A stretch of DNA of 64,000 nt from Acidovorax radicis N35 (GTDB lineage Bacteria; Pseudomonadota; Gammaproteobacteria; Burkholderiales; Burkholderiaceae_C), in the NCBI RefSeq assembly GCF_000204195.1, contig NZ_AFBG01000018.1, positions 434,001 to 498,000 of the forward strand. Reading direction: 5' to 3'. Shown here piece by piece: positions 1 through 8,569 of the stretch. The position numbers were made by a program, and so were the translations under genes. Below the pieces are notes generated by a model that was not told the origin of the DNA, did no database searches, and worked only from the letters and a program-made list of their open reading frames with translations. Position 1 is the stretch's first letter. Every line of letters begins with the position of its first letter.

Positions 1-1667
1 TCACGCCGTTTGCGCTGTCGGCGCGGGGTGTGGAGCGCCAGATCCGTGCCTTTGTGAACTGCGCCGTGAAAGCGCGCGAGGCCGGCTACGACGGCGTGGA
101 GGTGATGGGCTCGGAGGGCTACTTCATCAACCAGTTCCTTTCGCAAACCACCAACCTGCGCACCGACGCCTGGGGCGGCGACTACAGCCACCGCATGCGC
201 CTGCCGGTGGAGATCCTGGCCCGCATGCGCGAGGCCGTGGGGCCTGACTTCATCATCATCTACCGCCTGTCGATGATCGACCTGGTCCCTGGCGGCAGCG
301 CCTGGGACGAGATCGTCACCCTGGGCAAGGCCGTGGCCACCGGTGGGGCCAACATCGTCAACACCGGCATCGGCTGGCATGAGGCGCGGGTGCCCACCAT
401 TGCCACCAGCGTGCCGCGCGCAGCGTTTGCCTGGGTCACACAGAAGATGAAGGCCGAGTTCGCGGCCGCAGGCATTGCCACGCCGCTGGTCACGTCCAAC
501 CGCATCAACACGCCTGAGGTGGCCGAGCAGGTGCTGGCGGATGGCTGCGCCGACATGGTATCGATGGCGCGGCCGCTGCTGGCCGATGCTGCGTTTGTGA
601 AGAAGGCTGTAGAGGGCCGGGCCGACCGCATCAATACCTGCATTGCTTGCAACCAGGCCTGCCTGGACCATGTGTTCCAGAACAAGACCAGCAGTTGCCT
701 GGTGAACCCGCGTGCCTGCCATGAGACGGAGCTGGTCTACCGCCCGGTGTCGTCGCGCAAACGTGTGGCGGTGGTGGGCGCGGGGCCTGCGGGATTGACC
801 GCTGCCACGGTCGCCGCCGAGCGCGGGCACGAGGTGCATCTGTTCGACGCGGCCCCGGCCATCGGCGGCCAGCTCAACATGGCCAAGGTGGTGCCGGGCA
901 AGGAAGAGTTCCACGAAATGCTGCGCTACCTGGCCACGCGGGTGGAGGACACGGGCGTGCAGCTGCACCTGAACCAGCGCGTGCAAGCCGCCGACCTGGC
1001 GGGCTTTGACGAGGTCATCGTCGCTACCGGCGTGGAGCCACGTGACCCGAAGATCCCTGGCCAGGACCACCCCAAGGTGCTGAGCTACATCGACGTGCTG
1101 CGCCACGGCAGGCCGGTGGGCGAGCGCGTGGCCATCATCGGCGCAGGTGGCATTGGCTTTGACGTGGCCGAATTCTTGACGCATGGTGACCATCCTTCCA
1201 CCACGCTGGACCTCCCGGCCTGGAAGGCCGAATGGGGCATCACTGATCCGGCTGCGGCGCGCGGCGGCCTGGTACCCACGGGGCCACGCGCTACGCCACC
1301 CGCACGGCAGGTGACGCTGCTGCAGCGCAAGAAGGGCAAGCTTGGCGCGGGCCTGGGCAAGACCACGGGCTGGATCCACCGGACCACGCTGAAGATGAAA
1401 GAAGTGCAGATGGTGAGTGGCGTGAACTACGAGCGCATCGCCGACGAGGGGCTGCTGGTGTCATACGGCGACAAGCGCGAGGACCCCACCTGGATCGCTT
1501 GCGACACCGTGGTGTTGTGCGCTGGGCAGGTGCCCCTCTTCAGCCTGGCGCAGGATCTGGAGGCTGCGGGCCATAAGCCCCATCGGATTGGCGGCGCGCT
1601 GGAGGCCGGGGAGCTGGATGCCAAGCGCGCCATCGACCAGGCGGCGCGGTTGGCGGCCCGGCTCTGA
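1..1667 (+). CDS. fadH: 2,4-dienoyl-CoA reductase (NADPH), OYE-type, 5' end outside window
   Basis: Partial gene: the reading frame is open to the left edge (it reads TPFALSARG before the GTG at 30), so the N-terminus is missing. It matches the FadH layout of an old-yellow-enzyme FMN barrel, a 4Fe-4S cluster and an FAD/NAD(P)H domain. The cluster motif is CIACNQACL followed by SSCLVNPRAC, the usual C-x2-C-x3-C-x11-C pattern. The FAD motif is VVGAGPAGL followed by GGQL, and a second Rossmann motif is IIGAGGIGF. The family reduces 2,4-dienoyl-CoA during beta-oxidation of polyunsaturated fatty acids in the cytoplasm. Related OYE-FeS enzymes (trimethylamine dehydrogenase, enoate reductases) share this architecture, so the exact substrate is inferred. 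The next gene is convergent and ends 9 bases away. Confidence 0.88.
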   Translation, partial: TPFALSARGVERQIRAFVNCAVKAREAGYDGVEVMGSEGYFINQFLSQTTNLRTDAWGGDYSHRMRLPVEILARMREAVGPDFIIIYRLSMIDLVPGGSAWDEIVTLGKAVATGGANIVNTGIGWHEARVPTIATSVPRAAFAWVTQKMKAEFAAAGIATPLVTSNRINTPEVAEQVLADGCADMVSMARPLLADAAFVKKAVEGRADRINTCIACNQACLDHVFQNKTSSCLVNPRACHETELVYRPVSSRKRVAVVGAGPAGLTAATVAAERGHEVHLFDAAPAIGGQLNMAKVVPGKEEFHEMLRYLATRVEDTGVQLHLNQRVQAADLAGFDEVIVATGVEPRDPKIPGQDHPKVLSYIDVLRHGRPVGERVAIIGAGGIGFDVAEFLTHGDHPSTTLDLPAWKAEWGITDPAAARGGLVPTGPRATPPARQVTLLQRKKGKLGAGLGKTTGWIHRTTLKMKEVQMVSGVNYERIADEGLLVSYGDKREDPTWIACDTVVLCAGQVPLFSLAQDLEAAGHKPHRIGGALEAGELDAKRAIDQAARLAARL

Positions 1668-1676
1668 CAGGTAGGG

Positions 1677-2855
1677 CTACCTGGGCGTGTTGCGCTCCCG
1701 CACCAAGCGGATGTGCGCCATCAGGTTTGGGTAGAACATGCGCGAGCCGGGCGCCTGTAGGTCGCTGCCTAGGGCTTCCAATTCGTCGCATAGCTCCAGG
1801 ATGCGCGGGTTGCCCGCCGCCTCGGCGGTGGACAGAACGAACCGGTTGAACGGCTCGGTGTACAGGATCGATTCCGACAGCGGGCGCGTGCAGCGCACGG
1901 CATCGAGGCCCTGCGCTGTGGCCAGCTGGTCCAGCAGGGGGCCGAGCACGGTTTCGCAGCGCTGGGCGAGCAAGAGCACTGTCCTTGCAAGGCCCTGGGG
2001 TCCCCGCATCGCTAGCAAGCTGGCGCCATCGTCATCCGCTTCTATGATGAGATCCGGGTCGGCGCGCAGCCAGTGCGCCATCCGCAGCAGGGCGGTGTAG
2101 GGCAAGGGGCTGTCGGCCGTGTCGTTGAAATACTCGGGCAGGCCATGGTCGCGTATGCGCTCGGCCACCGCATCGAGGCGCGATGCGACCGTCAGCGACA
2201 GCGTGACGGTGTTTTGCGGCGTGGACCTGACGACCACTAGCAGCCAGTGCTTGCCGCCGGAGAAATCGCTGCAATACAGGTGCCCGACCCGGCTGGGCGA
2301 CGGCGCGTCGGTCATGGTCGGCTCGTTGACGGGGTCGTGCACGAAGCCCTTGGATTGCATGAAGGGCCGCAGCGCGCGCAGCACTGCCGCATACACACTG
2401 TCCAGAGTGGGCAGTACGGGCCATTCCACATGGTCGCGCCGGGCCCGCCAGTCCAGCAAGCGGCGGTTCAACGTCAGGGTGAGGCGGTCGAAGTTGTGCC
2501 AGCTGCAGGCAATGCTGCAGGAGTCGTCCAGCTCGTGGCCGGTACGGCTGAATTCACCGGCAAAGACGGCGTCGTAGTCGTTGTCGAACTGCTCCCGGTA
2601 GTAGTGTTCGGTGAAGGCCATGCCTTCCTCGTTCACATCATCTGTGCTGAACTTGCCATCGCACGCATCGAACAGAAAGTCTGCACAGGAGATGCGCCTC
2701 GCGCGCAGGTCATCCAGATAGTCATTGAGCCCTTCGCCAACTAATCTGCGCAAGGTGAGCCAGGCGACATACATCCCGATGCGCGTGCCTGCGGCCTCCT
2801 TGGGCAGATCAGTCTGGAAATCGATGAAGTAGTAATCCGCGGAGTCGAAGATCAT
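1677..2855 (-). CDS. Uncharacterised 392-aa protein
   Basis: No named family could be assigned with confidence. It is a soluble, acidic protein with no signal peptide or membrane segment. The first ~130 residues contain a GTRIGMYVAWL segment followed by acidic stretches (DACDGKFSTDD, FDNDYDAVF). This resembles small bacterial proteins with a 'HIGMYLAW' motif sometimes found as orphan or immunity-like genes, but that resemblance is by eye only. The remaining ~250 residues look like a second alpha/beta domain rich in Leu and Asp. ATG start at 2855. It is convergent with fadH and transcribed in the same direction as the exonuclease gene upstream (start 3555), with about 50 bases between them. 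Confidence 0.75.
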   Translation of the reverse strand: MIFDSADYYFIDFQTDLPKEAAGTRIGMYVAWLTLRRLVGEGLNDYLDDLRARRISCADFLFDACDGKFSTDDVNEEGMAFTEHYYREQFDNDYDAVFAGEFSRTGHELDDSCSIACSWHNFDRLTLTLNRRLLDWRARRDHVEWPVLPTLDSVYAAVLRALRPFMQSKGFVHDPVNEPTMTDAPSPSRVGHLYCSDFSGGKHWLLVVVRSTPQNTVTLSLTVASRLDAVAERIRDHGLPEYFNDTADSPLPYTALLRMAHWLRADPDLIIEADDDGASLLAMRGPQGLARTVLLLAQRCETVLGPLLDQLATAQGLDAVRCTRPLSESILYTEPFNRFVLSTAEAAGNPRILELCDELEALGSDLQAPGSRMFYPNLMAHIRLVRERNTPR

Positions 2856-2907
2856 GGAGGGCCGCTACAGGAATTTTCCTGCCGCAGTGTAGCGATGCCG
2901 AAGATGC

Positions 2908-3555
2908 TCAGGCGCTGGCCGACAGCCCTAGCGCGTGGTACACGCGTGCTGCCGCATAGGCATCGTTGGCAGCGTACACCAGCTGCGATTCGGTCAGCAG
3001 GGGGTTGGCCCAGTTGGAGGTGGCGGCCTTTTTGGATTTGATGAAGCGCTTGTTGAACAGCACGGCCACCGCGCCCTTCACGCCCATGTCCTTGCGGTAG
3101 CCGCGTTGGCGGAACACGGTGTTGAGCTCCAGCACGTCGGCCGGTTGCACGCCCAGTTTGTGTTGGATGCGCTTGGTGTCATCCCCCAGGCCAAAGCCCG
3201 CCTTGGTCACGCCGTGCAAAGCCAGCAACTCGGCCACGCGGGCGCGGCAGCCGGGGTCGTGCAGCTGGAACACCCAGGCCGTGTCGAGCGTGGCCAACTG
3301 CACGATGTGGGGTCCATCGGATTCCTCGCCCTGCACGAAGGTGGGTTTGGATTCGGTATCAAATCCCCAGGCGCTGGCCGCCGCCAGGGCGTTGCAGGCC
3401 TTGTCGGCCTGCTCCGGGGTCGAGACGAGGGTGATGCGGTCCGTGCCCAGCCGCTCGAAAGGGTCCAGCAGGGCGATCTGGTCTTTGTCGGGGGTGGCGT
3501 GGTGGGCGGTGCGCGAAGGCGGGTGGGGGCGCCGGGGAGGGGGGGATGCCGTCAT
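2908..3555 (-). CDS. 3'-5' exonuclease, RNase D/DEDD-like domain
   Basis: A 215-aa DEDD-type 3'-5' exonuclease. WGFDTESKP carries the first acidic pair (D, E), the middle Asp is probably in KAGFGLGDDTKRI, and LVYAANDAYAA matches the final Y-x3-D motif of DEDDy enzymes such as the RNase D and WRN exonuclease domains. It has no C-terminal HRDC domain, so it is a stand-alone exonuclease domain rather than full RNase D. The ATG at 3555 (MTASPPP) was chosen because exonuclease homology begins about 50 residues later, after a Pro/His-rich tail. The open frame continues upstream only as a shadow of the next gene's coding sequence. The substrate (RNA or DNA ends) cannot be told from sequence. Confidence 0.85.
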   Translation of the reverse strand: MTASPPPRRPHPPSRTAHHATPDKDQIALLDPFERLGTDRITLVSTPEQADKACNALAAASAWGFDTESKPTFVQGEESDGPHIVQLATLDTAWVFQLHDPGCRARVAELLALHGVTKAGFGLGDDTKRIQHKLGVQPADVLELNTVFRQRGYRKDMGVKGAVAVLFNKRFIKSKKAATSNWANPLLTESQLVYAANDAYAAARVYHALGLSASA

Positions 3556-3638
3556 GGGCCCATTGTGCCGTGCCCGCTTGGGAGCCCTGCCGTGCCCCAC
3601 GCCGGGGCAGGGGCGCATCCGCCTCTGTGGCAGCGCTC

Positions 3639-5174
3639 TCAGCGCTGGGCCGTCTTGTGCAGGTGGGGCATGTCGGCAATGTGACCCAGGGCCTCTTGGC
3701 AGGCTGCTATGGTCAATGCCTGCCGCGCAGCCAGCCAGCCTACGCCAAACCAGGCCCTTGGGTCGGCGGTGGCAACCTGGCCATACAGCGTACAGGCCAC
3801 ACGTTCGTCGCCCAGCCGGCCCATGGCCGCCAATGCGGGCTGCAGGCTGGCGAGGAAAGCGTGCCCCTCTGCGTCCAGCGCAGGCTCCACAAATTCCGTG
3901 AGGTAGCGCAAACGCTTGAGTCGTTTGCGCAGGCGGTGTTGTTCCTCCGCCGGCAGCGCTGCAAAGCCCTGGGCGCCTTCGCGCACCTTGGCATGCAGGC
4001 TGCGCATTCTTTTTTGCAGCAGGCGGCGGGCGTCCTTGGCATCCAGGGCCTCTCCCCCGGTCGCGCACGGGGCATCGAGGCCCCGGGCTGTGAACGCCAT
4101 GAGGGCGATCAACGCCGCTTGGAACGCTGGCGTGCGCACGATGGCAGCGGCGCAGGGGCCGGGGGCTTCTTTCATCGCCGCACGCACCTCCAGCGCGGGC
4201 GCGCCTGCATCGCGCATCTCGGCAACGATGGGCTGCAGGGCCTGGCCCCGATCGCGCAGCTGGCCCAGGCGCTGGAACACCTCCACCAGCGTCGGCTCCC
4301 AGGCGGGGTCGAGCGCGCCGGGGGCCAAAGGCGCCAACTCGCGCAAGGCCGTGCGCAGCCGGCGGATGCCGATGCGCAACTGGTGCACGTGCTCTTCATC
4401 GCCCCCGCCTTCCACGATCTCGCTGGCATTGCCCAATATTTGCTGGAGGCAGTGCGCCACCACAGTGCGCTGCAGTTCGCGCCCCTGCAGAAAGTGCTTT
4501 TGGGGGGCACTGGCCTTCATCGGAGCGGCCTTGGTGGCGGGCCGGGCCCATTGCGGGGCCAGCAAGCGTTCGCCACGCTCTGCCTTGGACACCGTGCTCA
4601 GAGACAGCCCATGCCGTGTGGCCCACCGGGTGGCGAGGGCCGCCAGGCCTGCCAGCGGCCCGGCTTTGAGCTCCAGCTCCAGCTCGCAAATGCGCGCCTC
4701 CTTCTGCTGCGGTTTGCCGCGATGGGCAATAACCCGTCCGGTGTCCAGGGCCAGCTCCACCACCCCGCCCTTGAAGGCGATGTCCCGCGTCACGCGGTCC
4801 ATCTCGGTGCCATAGGTTTCGGTCAGCGGGCCGGCGGCTGCCTGCAGCGCGTGAAGCAGCCGAGTGCCTGCCACGGTGCCGGCGTGGAGTTCAGGCTGCG
4901 GCTCCGGGGCAGGGCCGGTGGCGTGGGCTTGGCCCCGGTCCACGTTGTGCTCCTCGCGGTCCAGCGGGCCGTCGCCCAGGGCCTTGACGGTCTGCACCCA
5001 CTGGTTGCCTTCGCGGCGCAGCCGAAAGGCAATGCCGCGCGACGACAGCGCTGCATCGGGCGTGTCGAAGTAGCGGGCCTCCATGCGGATTTGCGCATGT
5101 GTGCCCCGGCGCGCTGCGGCCTGCACTGCCGCCAGGCGCTCAGGGGGGATGCAGAACTTGAACTCGATTTCCAT
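3639..5174 (-). CDS. CYTH-CHAD domain protein (inorganic triphosphatase-like)
   Basis: 511 aa. It begins MEIEFKF, the E-x-E-x-K signature of the CYTH/triphosphate-tunnel metalloenzyme fold, which occupies roughly residues 1-210. A CHAD domain (His- and Arg-rich helices, for example HVHQLRIGIRRLRTALREL) fills roughly 230-500. E. coli YgiF has this combination and hydrolyses inorganic triphosphate; CHAD domains are known to bind polyphosphate. The ATG at 5174 is fixed by the CYTH signature lying at the very N-terminus. A PstS-type phosphate-binding gene lies 99 bases upstream on the same strand, which suggests a phosphate/polyphosphate context and possible co-transcription (inference). The protein is cytoplasmic: no signal peptide is visible. 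Confidence 0.9.
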   Translation of the reverse strand: MEIEFKFCIPPERLAAVQAAARRGTHAQIRMEARYFDTPDAALSSRGIAFRLRREGNQWVQTVKALGDGPLDREEHNVDRGQAHATGPAPEPQPELHAGTVAGTRLLHALQAAAGPLTETYGTEMDRVTRDIAFKGGVVELALDTGRVIAHRGKPQQKEARICELELELKAGPLAGLAALATRWATRHGLSLSTVSKAERGERLLAPQWARPATKAAPMKASAPQKHFLQGRELQRTVVAHCLQQILGNASEIVEGGGDEEHVHQLRIGIRRLRTALRELAPLAPGALDPAWEPTLVEVFQRLGQLRDRGQALQPIVAEMRDAGAPALEVRAAMKEAPGPCAAAIVRTPAFQAALIALMAFTARGLDAPCATGGEALDAKDARRLLQKRMRSLHAKVREGAQGFAALPAEEQHRLRKRLKRLRYLTEFVEPALDAEGHAFLASLQPALAAMGRLGDERVACTLYGQVATADPRAWFGVGWLAARQALTIAACQEALGHIADMPHLHKTAQR

Positions 5175-5273
5175 GAAGAATGCGCGCTGTGAGGGGGAGG
5201 GCAGAACCGGCCAGTGAAGGATTATAAATATTTCAAATGAATGGCCGGAATGGCGATATTCATGGGTATTGAA

Positions 5274-6344
5274 TTATTGCTGCGAAGGTGCGGACGATGA
5301 AATCAGGCTCATCCCCAGCGGAGTGCCATTTTTGTCGCGAACGGAGGTAATCGCCTTGAACGCCGATGCCTGAACCCGGTCTGGTAAGCGCACAAAGTTG
5401 TTTTCATGGACGAGGGTGTCGCCGTTGAGAAACGACCAGATAATGAATTTGAGGGCCTGCGTGGTTTGCTCCGGGTTCTGGGTGATCTTGGGGAACACCA
5501 CAAACGTGCCCATGGTGATGGGCCACACGGATTTGCCGGGCTTTTGCGTCAAGGTGTTGCTGAAGGTGCCAGTGGCCGGCCATTCGCTGTTGGCCAGCGC
5601 GGATTTGAACGCATCGATGGAGGGTTTCACAAAAACCCCCTCGGCATTCTTCATCTGCACCGATGCCAGGCCGTATTCGGCCACATACCCAAAATCCACA
5701 TAGCCAATGGCGCCCACCGTGTCGCGCACGCCCTTGGCCACACCATCACTGCCTTTGAACGCCAGAAATCCTTCGGGCCACTTGATGCTGGTTTTGGCCC
5801 CGTGGGCTGCCTTCCATTTCGGGCTGACCTTGCTCAGGTAATCGGTGAAGTTGTAGGTGGTGCCCGAGCCGTCGGCGCGCACCACCACCTTGATGGGCAT
5901 GTCGGGCAGTGGCGTCTCGGGATTCAGCGCGGTGATCTCCAGGGCATTCCAGCGGCTGATCTCGCCCATAAAGATGCGGCTCAGCACTTCGCCAGTCAGT
6001 CGCAGCTGCGTGTTGTGCACCTTGGGCAGGTTGACGATGGGGCTGATACCGGTGATGGCCACGGGCAGGGCGAGCAAACCATGTTCGATGAGGTCCTTGT
6101 CGGGCGGGTAGACATCGGTGGCGCCGAAGCCCACGGCCTGCTGCTGGATTTTTTTCATGCCTGCGCTGGAGCCCACTGGGTCGTAGTCCACGCTGGAACC
6201 CGTGGCCTTGGCGTAGGCCTTGGCCCAGCTGCGGTAGATGGGCGCTGCGGCCGATGAGCCAGCGCCTGTCACGGCCTGTGCGCTGGCCTGGCCCAGTTGC
6301 AAAAGCGAAAAAGTCAGGGTGAATATGGCATAAATATATTTCAT
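5274..6344 (-). CDS. pstS: PstS-type phosphate-binding periplasmic protein
   Basis: 356 aa with a clear Sec signal peptide (hydrophobic residues 5-18, probable cleavage after QASA). The mature protein starts VTGAGSSAAAPIY, the PstS/phosphate-binding motif, and has the second binding signature DGSGTTYNFTDYL. The family delivers inorganic phosphate to PstCAB. No pstC, pstA, pstB or phoU is present in this window, so this is an orphan receptor or a paralogue of a pst copy elsewhere. It is divergent from a methyl-accepting chemotaxis gene with 295 bases between the starts. It lies upstream of the CYTH-CHAD gene on the same strand. Confidence 0.9.
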   Translation of the reverse strand: MKYIYAIFTLTFSLLQLGQASAQAVTGAGSSAAAPIYRSWAKAYAKATGSSVDYDPVGSSAGMKKIQQQAVGFGATDVYPPDKDLIEHGLLALPVAITGISPIVNLPKVHNTQLRLTGEVLSRIFMGEISRWNALEITALNPETPLPDMPIKVVVRADGSGTTYNFTDYLSKVSPKWKAAHGAKTSIKWPEGFLAFKGSDGVAKGVRDTVGAIGYVDFGYVAEYGLASVQMKNAEGVFVKPSIDAFKSALANSEWPATGTFSNTLTQKPGKSVWPITMGTFVVFPKITQNPEQTTQALKFIIWSFLNGDTLVHENNFVRLPDRVQASAFKAITSVRDKNGTPLGMSLISSSAPSQQ

Positions 6345-6639
6345 GTTTTTGGTGTATTGATTTTTATGAATAAAGATATATCAAGGAAATTTCAATCCCG
6401 GACCGGTGCCGGTCAGAGCCAATCTGGGCGATTTCCGGTGCGAAGCATATCAAAGTGGCGGTGGTTTTAACTATGGCAATACGGAGGCAAGGTTTCTGCA
6501 ATCGTCATTATTTTGTCATTTGAAACAATTAGTATCTTTCGTGGTGGGGATAGAACCTTGTGGGCAAGGCACAACCACCAACCCTTGTTGTGGCGTAGGC
6601 CCCAGTCGCCCACCCTGTGGACCTTCACGAGAGATTCAG
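6345..6639. other. Divergent intergenic region, pstS / chemoreceptor
   Basis: A 295-base AT-richer region separating two divergent starts. It holds the Pho-box candidate at 6502-6519 and a -10-like TAGTAT at 6530-6535. No coding sequence or RNA gene is recognised in it. A long frame on the plus strand runs through it into the chemoreceptor gene, but it has no ribosome binding site and codes for nothing recognisable before residue 1 of the chemoreceptor. Confidence 0.6.
6502..6519 (+). promoter_or_regulatory. Candidate Pho box (PhoB operator)
   Basis: Two direct repeats, TCGTCAT and TTGTCAT, separated by the AT-only spacer TATT. The Pho-box consensus is CTGTCAT, four AT-rich bases, CTGTCAT; the repeats match at 5/7 and 6/7 positions. 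A TAGTAT hexamer follows 10 bases after the second repeat, the spacing expected between a Pho box and a -10 element. The orientation therefore points to the chemoreceptor at 6640, not to pstS. Confidence 0.55.
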
Positions 6640-8292
6640 ATGCTTCAAAAAATCAAGATTGGCACCCGGCTTTTCCTGGCGTTTGCAGTGCTTTTGCTGC
6701 TGATTTCTGCCTTGGCCGCCGGGGGCATCAGCGGCGCCAAGCGCCTCACGGAGCGCAGTGCGGCGCTGTATGGCGACCGGACGGTGCCCTTGGGCGTGTT
6801 GGCGGAGATCAGCCACCTCACGCAGCGCAACCGGGTTCTGGTGATGGACATGCTGATGGACCCGGGCACCAGCAACCTGCAGGCCAGCCACGCCGCGTTG
6901 ACCGCCAACGTTGAGCGCATCCACACGCTGTGGACGGCCTACTCCGGCAAGGCGCTGGGCACCGAGGAGCAAGGCCTGGCGCAGGCCTTTGCCGATGCCA
7001 ATGCCAACTACCTGGACAAGGGGTTGATCCCTGCGGCCTCCGCACTGCTGGCCGGCAAGTACGACGATGGCTCGGAGCTCTACATCAACCAGATTCGGCC
7101 CAATGCGGCCAAGGTGCAGGACGCGATCGAGCAACTGGTGGCACTGCAGATCAACGTGGCGGCGGCGGAGTTTGCGGGCGCGCGGGAGATGAGCAACACC
7201 ATTCACTGGTGGATGCTGGCGGCCACCGGCCTGGCCCTGGTGGTGGGGGCTGCGATGGCCTGGGTCATCACCCGCTCTATCTCGCGCCCCTTGCGCCAGG
7301 CGGTGGTGCTGGCCCGTACCGTGGCGGGCGGAGATCTGAGCGCGCAGATCGATGTGCGCGGCACGGATGAAACTGCGGAATTGTTGGGCGCCCTGCGGGA
7401 GATGAACCACCAGCTGGTGCGTGTGATCACCGAGGTGCGGGCCAGCACCGAGACGGTGGCGCAGGATGCCGTGCTGATTGCGGGGGGCACGGAAGACCTT
7501 GCGCGCCGCACCGAGGTGCAGGCGGCCAACTTGCAGGAGACGGCGGCTTCGATGGAGCAGCTCACCATCACCGTGCAGCACAACACCGACAATGCCCACC
7601 GCGCCACCGAGCTGGCCCAAGAGGCTGCCAAGGTGGCGAATGAGGGTGGCAGCGTGATGCTCGACGTGATTGCGACCATGCAGGAGATCAGCATGCAGTC
7701 GCAGAAGATCACGGACATCATCAAGGTGATCGACGACATCGCGTTCCAGACGAACCTGCTGGCCCTCAATGCGGCGGTGGAGGCTGCCCGTGCGGGTGAG
7801 CAAGGGCGCGGCTTTGCCGTGGTGGCGGGGGAGGTTCGTGGGCTGTCCCAGCGCAGCAGCACAGCCGCCCGTGAAATCCGGGGCCTGATTGCCGCCAGTG
7901 TGCGCGGTGTCGAGCGCGGGTCCTTCTTGGTAGGCCAGGCCGGCGAACGTGTAGCCCGCACCGTGCAACGGGTGGACCAGGTGATGGAGCTGATCAGCGA
8001 GATCAAGGATGCAGGGCAGGAGCAGGCCCGTGGCATCGCGCAGATCGGCGAGGCCGTGCGGCAACTGGACGCCGCCACGCAGAAAAATGCCGTGTTGGTG
8101 GATGACAGCTCGTCGGCATCCGCTGGCATGAAGAACCAGGTCCGGCGCCTGCTGGAAGTGATCCACCAGTTCAGGTTGGCGCCCGACGGCTCTGGGGGGG
8201 CCGCAGCGTTGCCGCACCGGAGTGGGCGGCAACTGCCTGCTCTGCAAGCGGGAGTGACATCCCCGAAGCAACTTTCCATGGCTGCGCGTTAG
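6640..8292 (+). CDS. Methyl-accepting chemotaxis protein
   Basis: 550 aa. The start at 6640 is preceded by a GAGA purine run and gives [15 protein letters not shown], a standard short cytoplasmic lead into TM1 (about 11-30). A ~155-residue four-helix-bundle type periplasmic domain follows, then TM2 (about 189-211), a HAMP domain, and a signalling domain containing the conserved hairpin ([21 protein letters not shown], split here as [12 protein letters not shown] and AAVEAARAG). It senses a periplasmic ligand or a ligand-loaded binding protein and signals through CheW/CheA. There is no C-terminal CheR-tethering pentapeptide; the tail is basic. The candidate Pho box upstream and the divergent pstS suggest a phosphate-related receptor (inference). 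Confidence 0.93.
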   Translation: MLQKIKIGTRLFLAFAVLLLLISALAAGGISGAKRLTERSAALYGDRTVPLGVLAEISHLTQRNRVLVMDMLMDPGTSNLQASHAALTANVERIHTLWTAYSGKALGTEEQGLAQAFADANANYLDKGLIPAASALLAGKYDDGSELYINQIRPNAAKVQDAIEQLVALQINVAAAEFAGAREMSNTIHWWMLAATGLALVVGAAMAWVITRSISRPLRQAVVLARTVAGGDLSAQIDVRGTDETAELLGALREMNHQLVRVITEVRASTETVAQDAVLIAGGTEDLARRTEVQAANLQETAASMEQLTITVQHNTDNAHRATELAQEAAKVANEGGSVMLDVIATMQEISMQSQKITDIIKVIDDIAFQTNLLALNAAVEAARAGEQGRGFAVVAGEVRGLSQRSSTAAREIRGLIAASVRGVERGSFLVGQAGERVARTVQRVDQVMELISEIKDAGQEQARGIAQIGEAVRQLDAATQKNAVLVDDSSSASAGMKNQVRRLLEVIHQFRLAPDGSGGAAALPHRSGRQLPALQAGVTSPKQLSMAAR

Positions 8293-8355
8293 GGTGAAAC
8301 ACTGCACTGGCACGGCGCAGGTCACCAGACGTCTTCGTGGTGGAGCCACCATCCC

Positions 8356-8559
8356 ATGAACCGCACGGATGTACTGATCGCCATTGCCGAGGTAGCGCGG
8401 ACGGGTGGCGCTTCCGCGCCCGAAGACGCCATCTCGCAACTGGCCGTGATCATCGATGGCCTGGAGCTGTCGAGCCGTGGCTCCGAACAGGTGGTGGAGA
8501 TGCTGCTGCGAATTGGTGCCTGCCTGTGGAACCTTCAGCAGGACCGCATGCGCTTGTGA
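8356..8559 (+). CDS. Small hypothetical protein, 67 aa
   Basis: Short ORF starting MNRTDVLIAIAEVARTGG and ending 10 bases before the stop of the convergent diguanylate cyclase. It is predicted to be mostly helical, with no signal peptide or membrane segment. A weak TGGAG lies 10 bases upstream of the ATG. It follows the chemoreceptor by 63 bases on the same strand and could share its transcript. No family is recognised. The coding call rests on codon-like GC pattern and placement. Confidence 0.5.
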   Translation: MNRTDVLIAIAEVARTGGASAPEDAISQLAVIIDGLELSSRGSEQVVEMLLRIGACLWNLQQDRMRL

Positions 8560-8569
8560 TACGCCACCG

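Noticed and set aside
6625-8439. A 604-residue open frame on the minus strand across the chemoreceptor gene
   Set aside because: It is antisense to a gene with full MCP motifs, has no ribosome site or recognisable product, and results from high GC reading.
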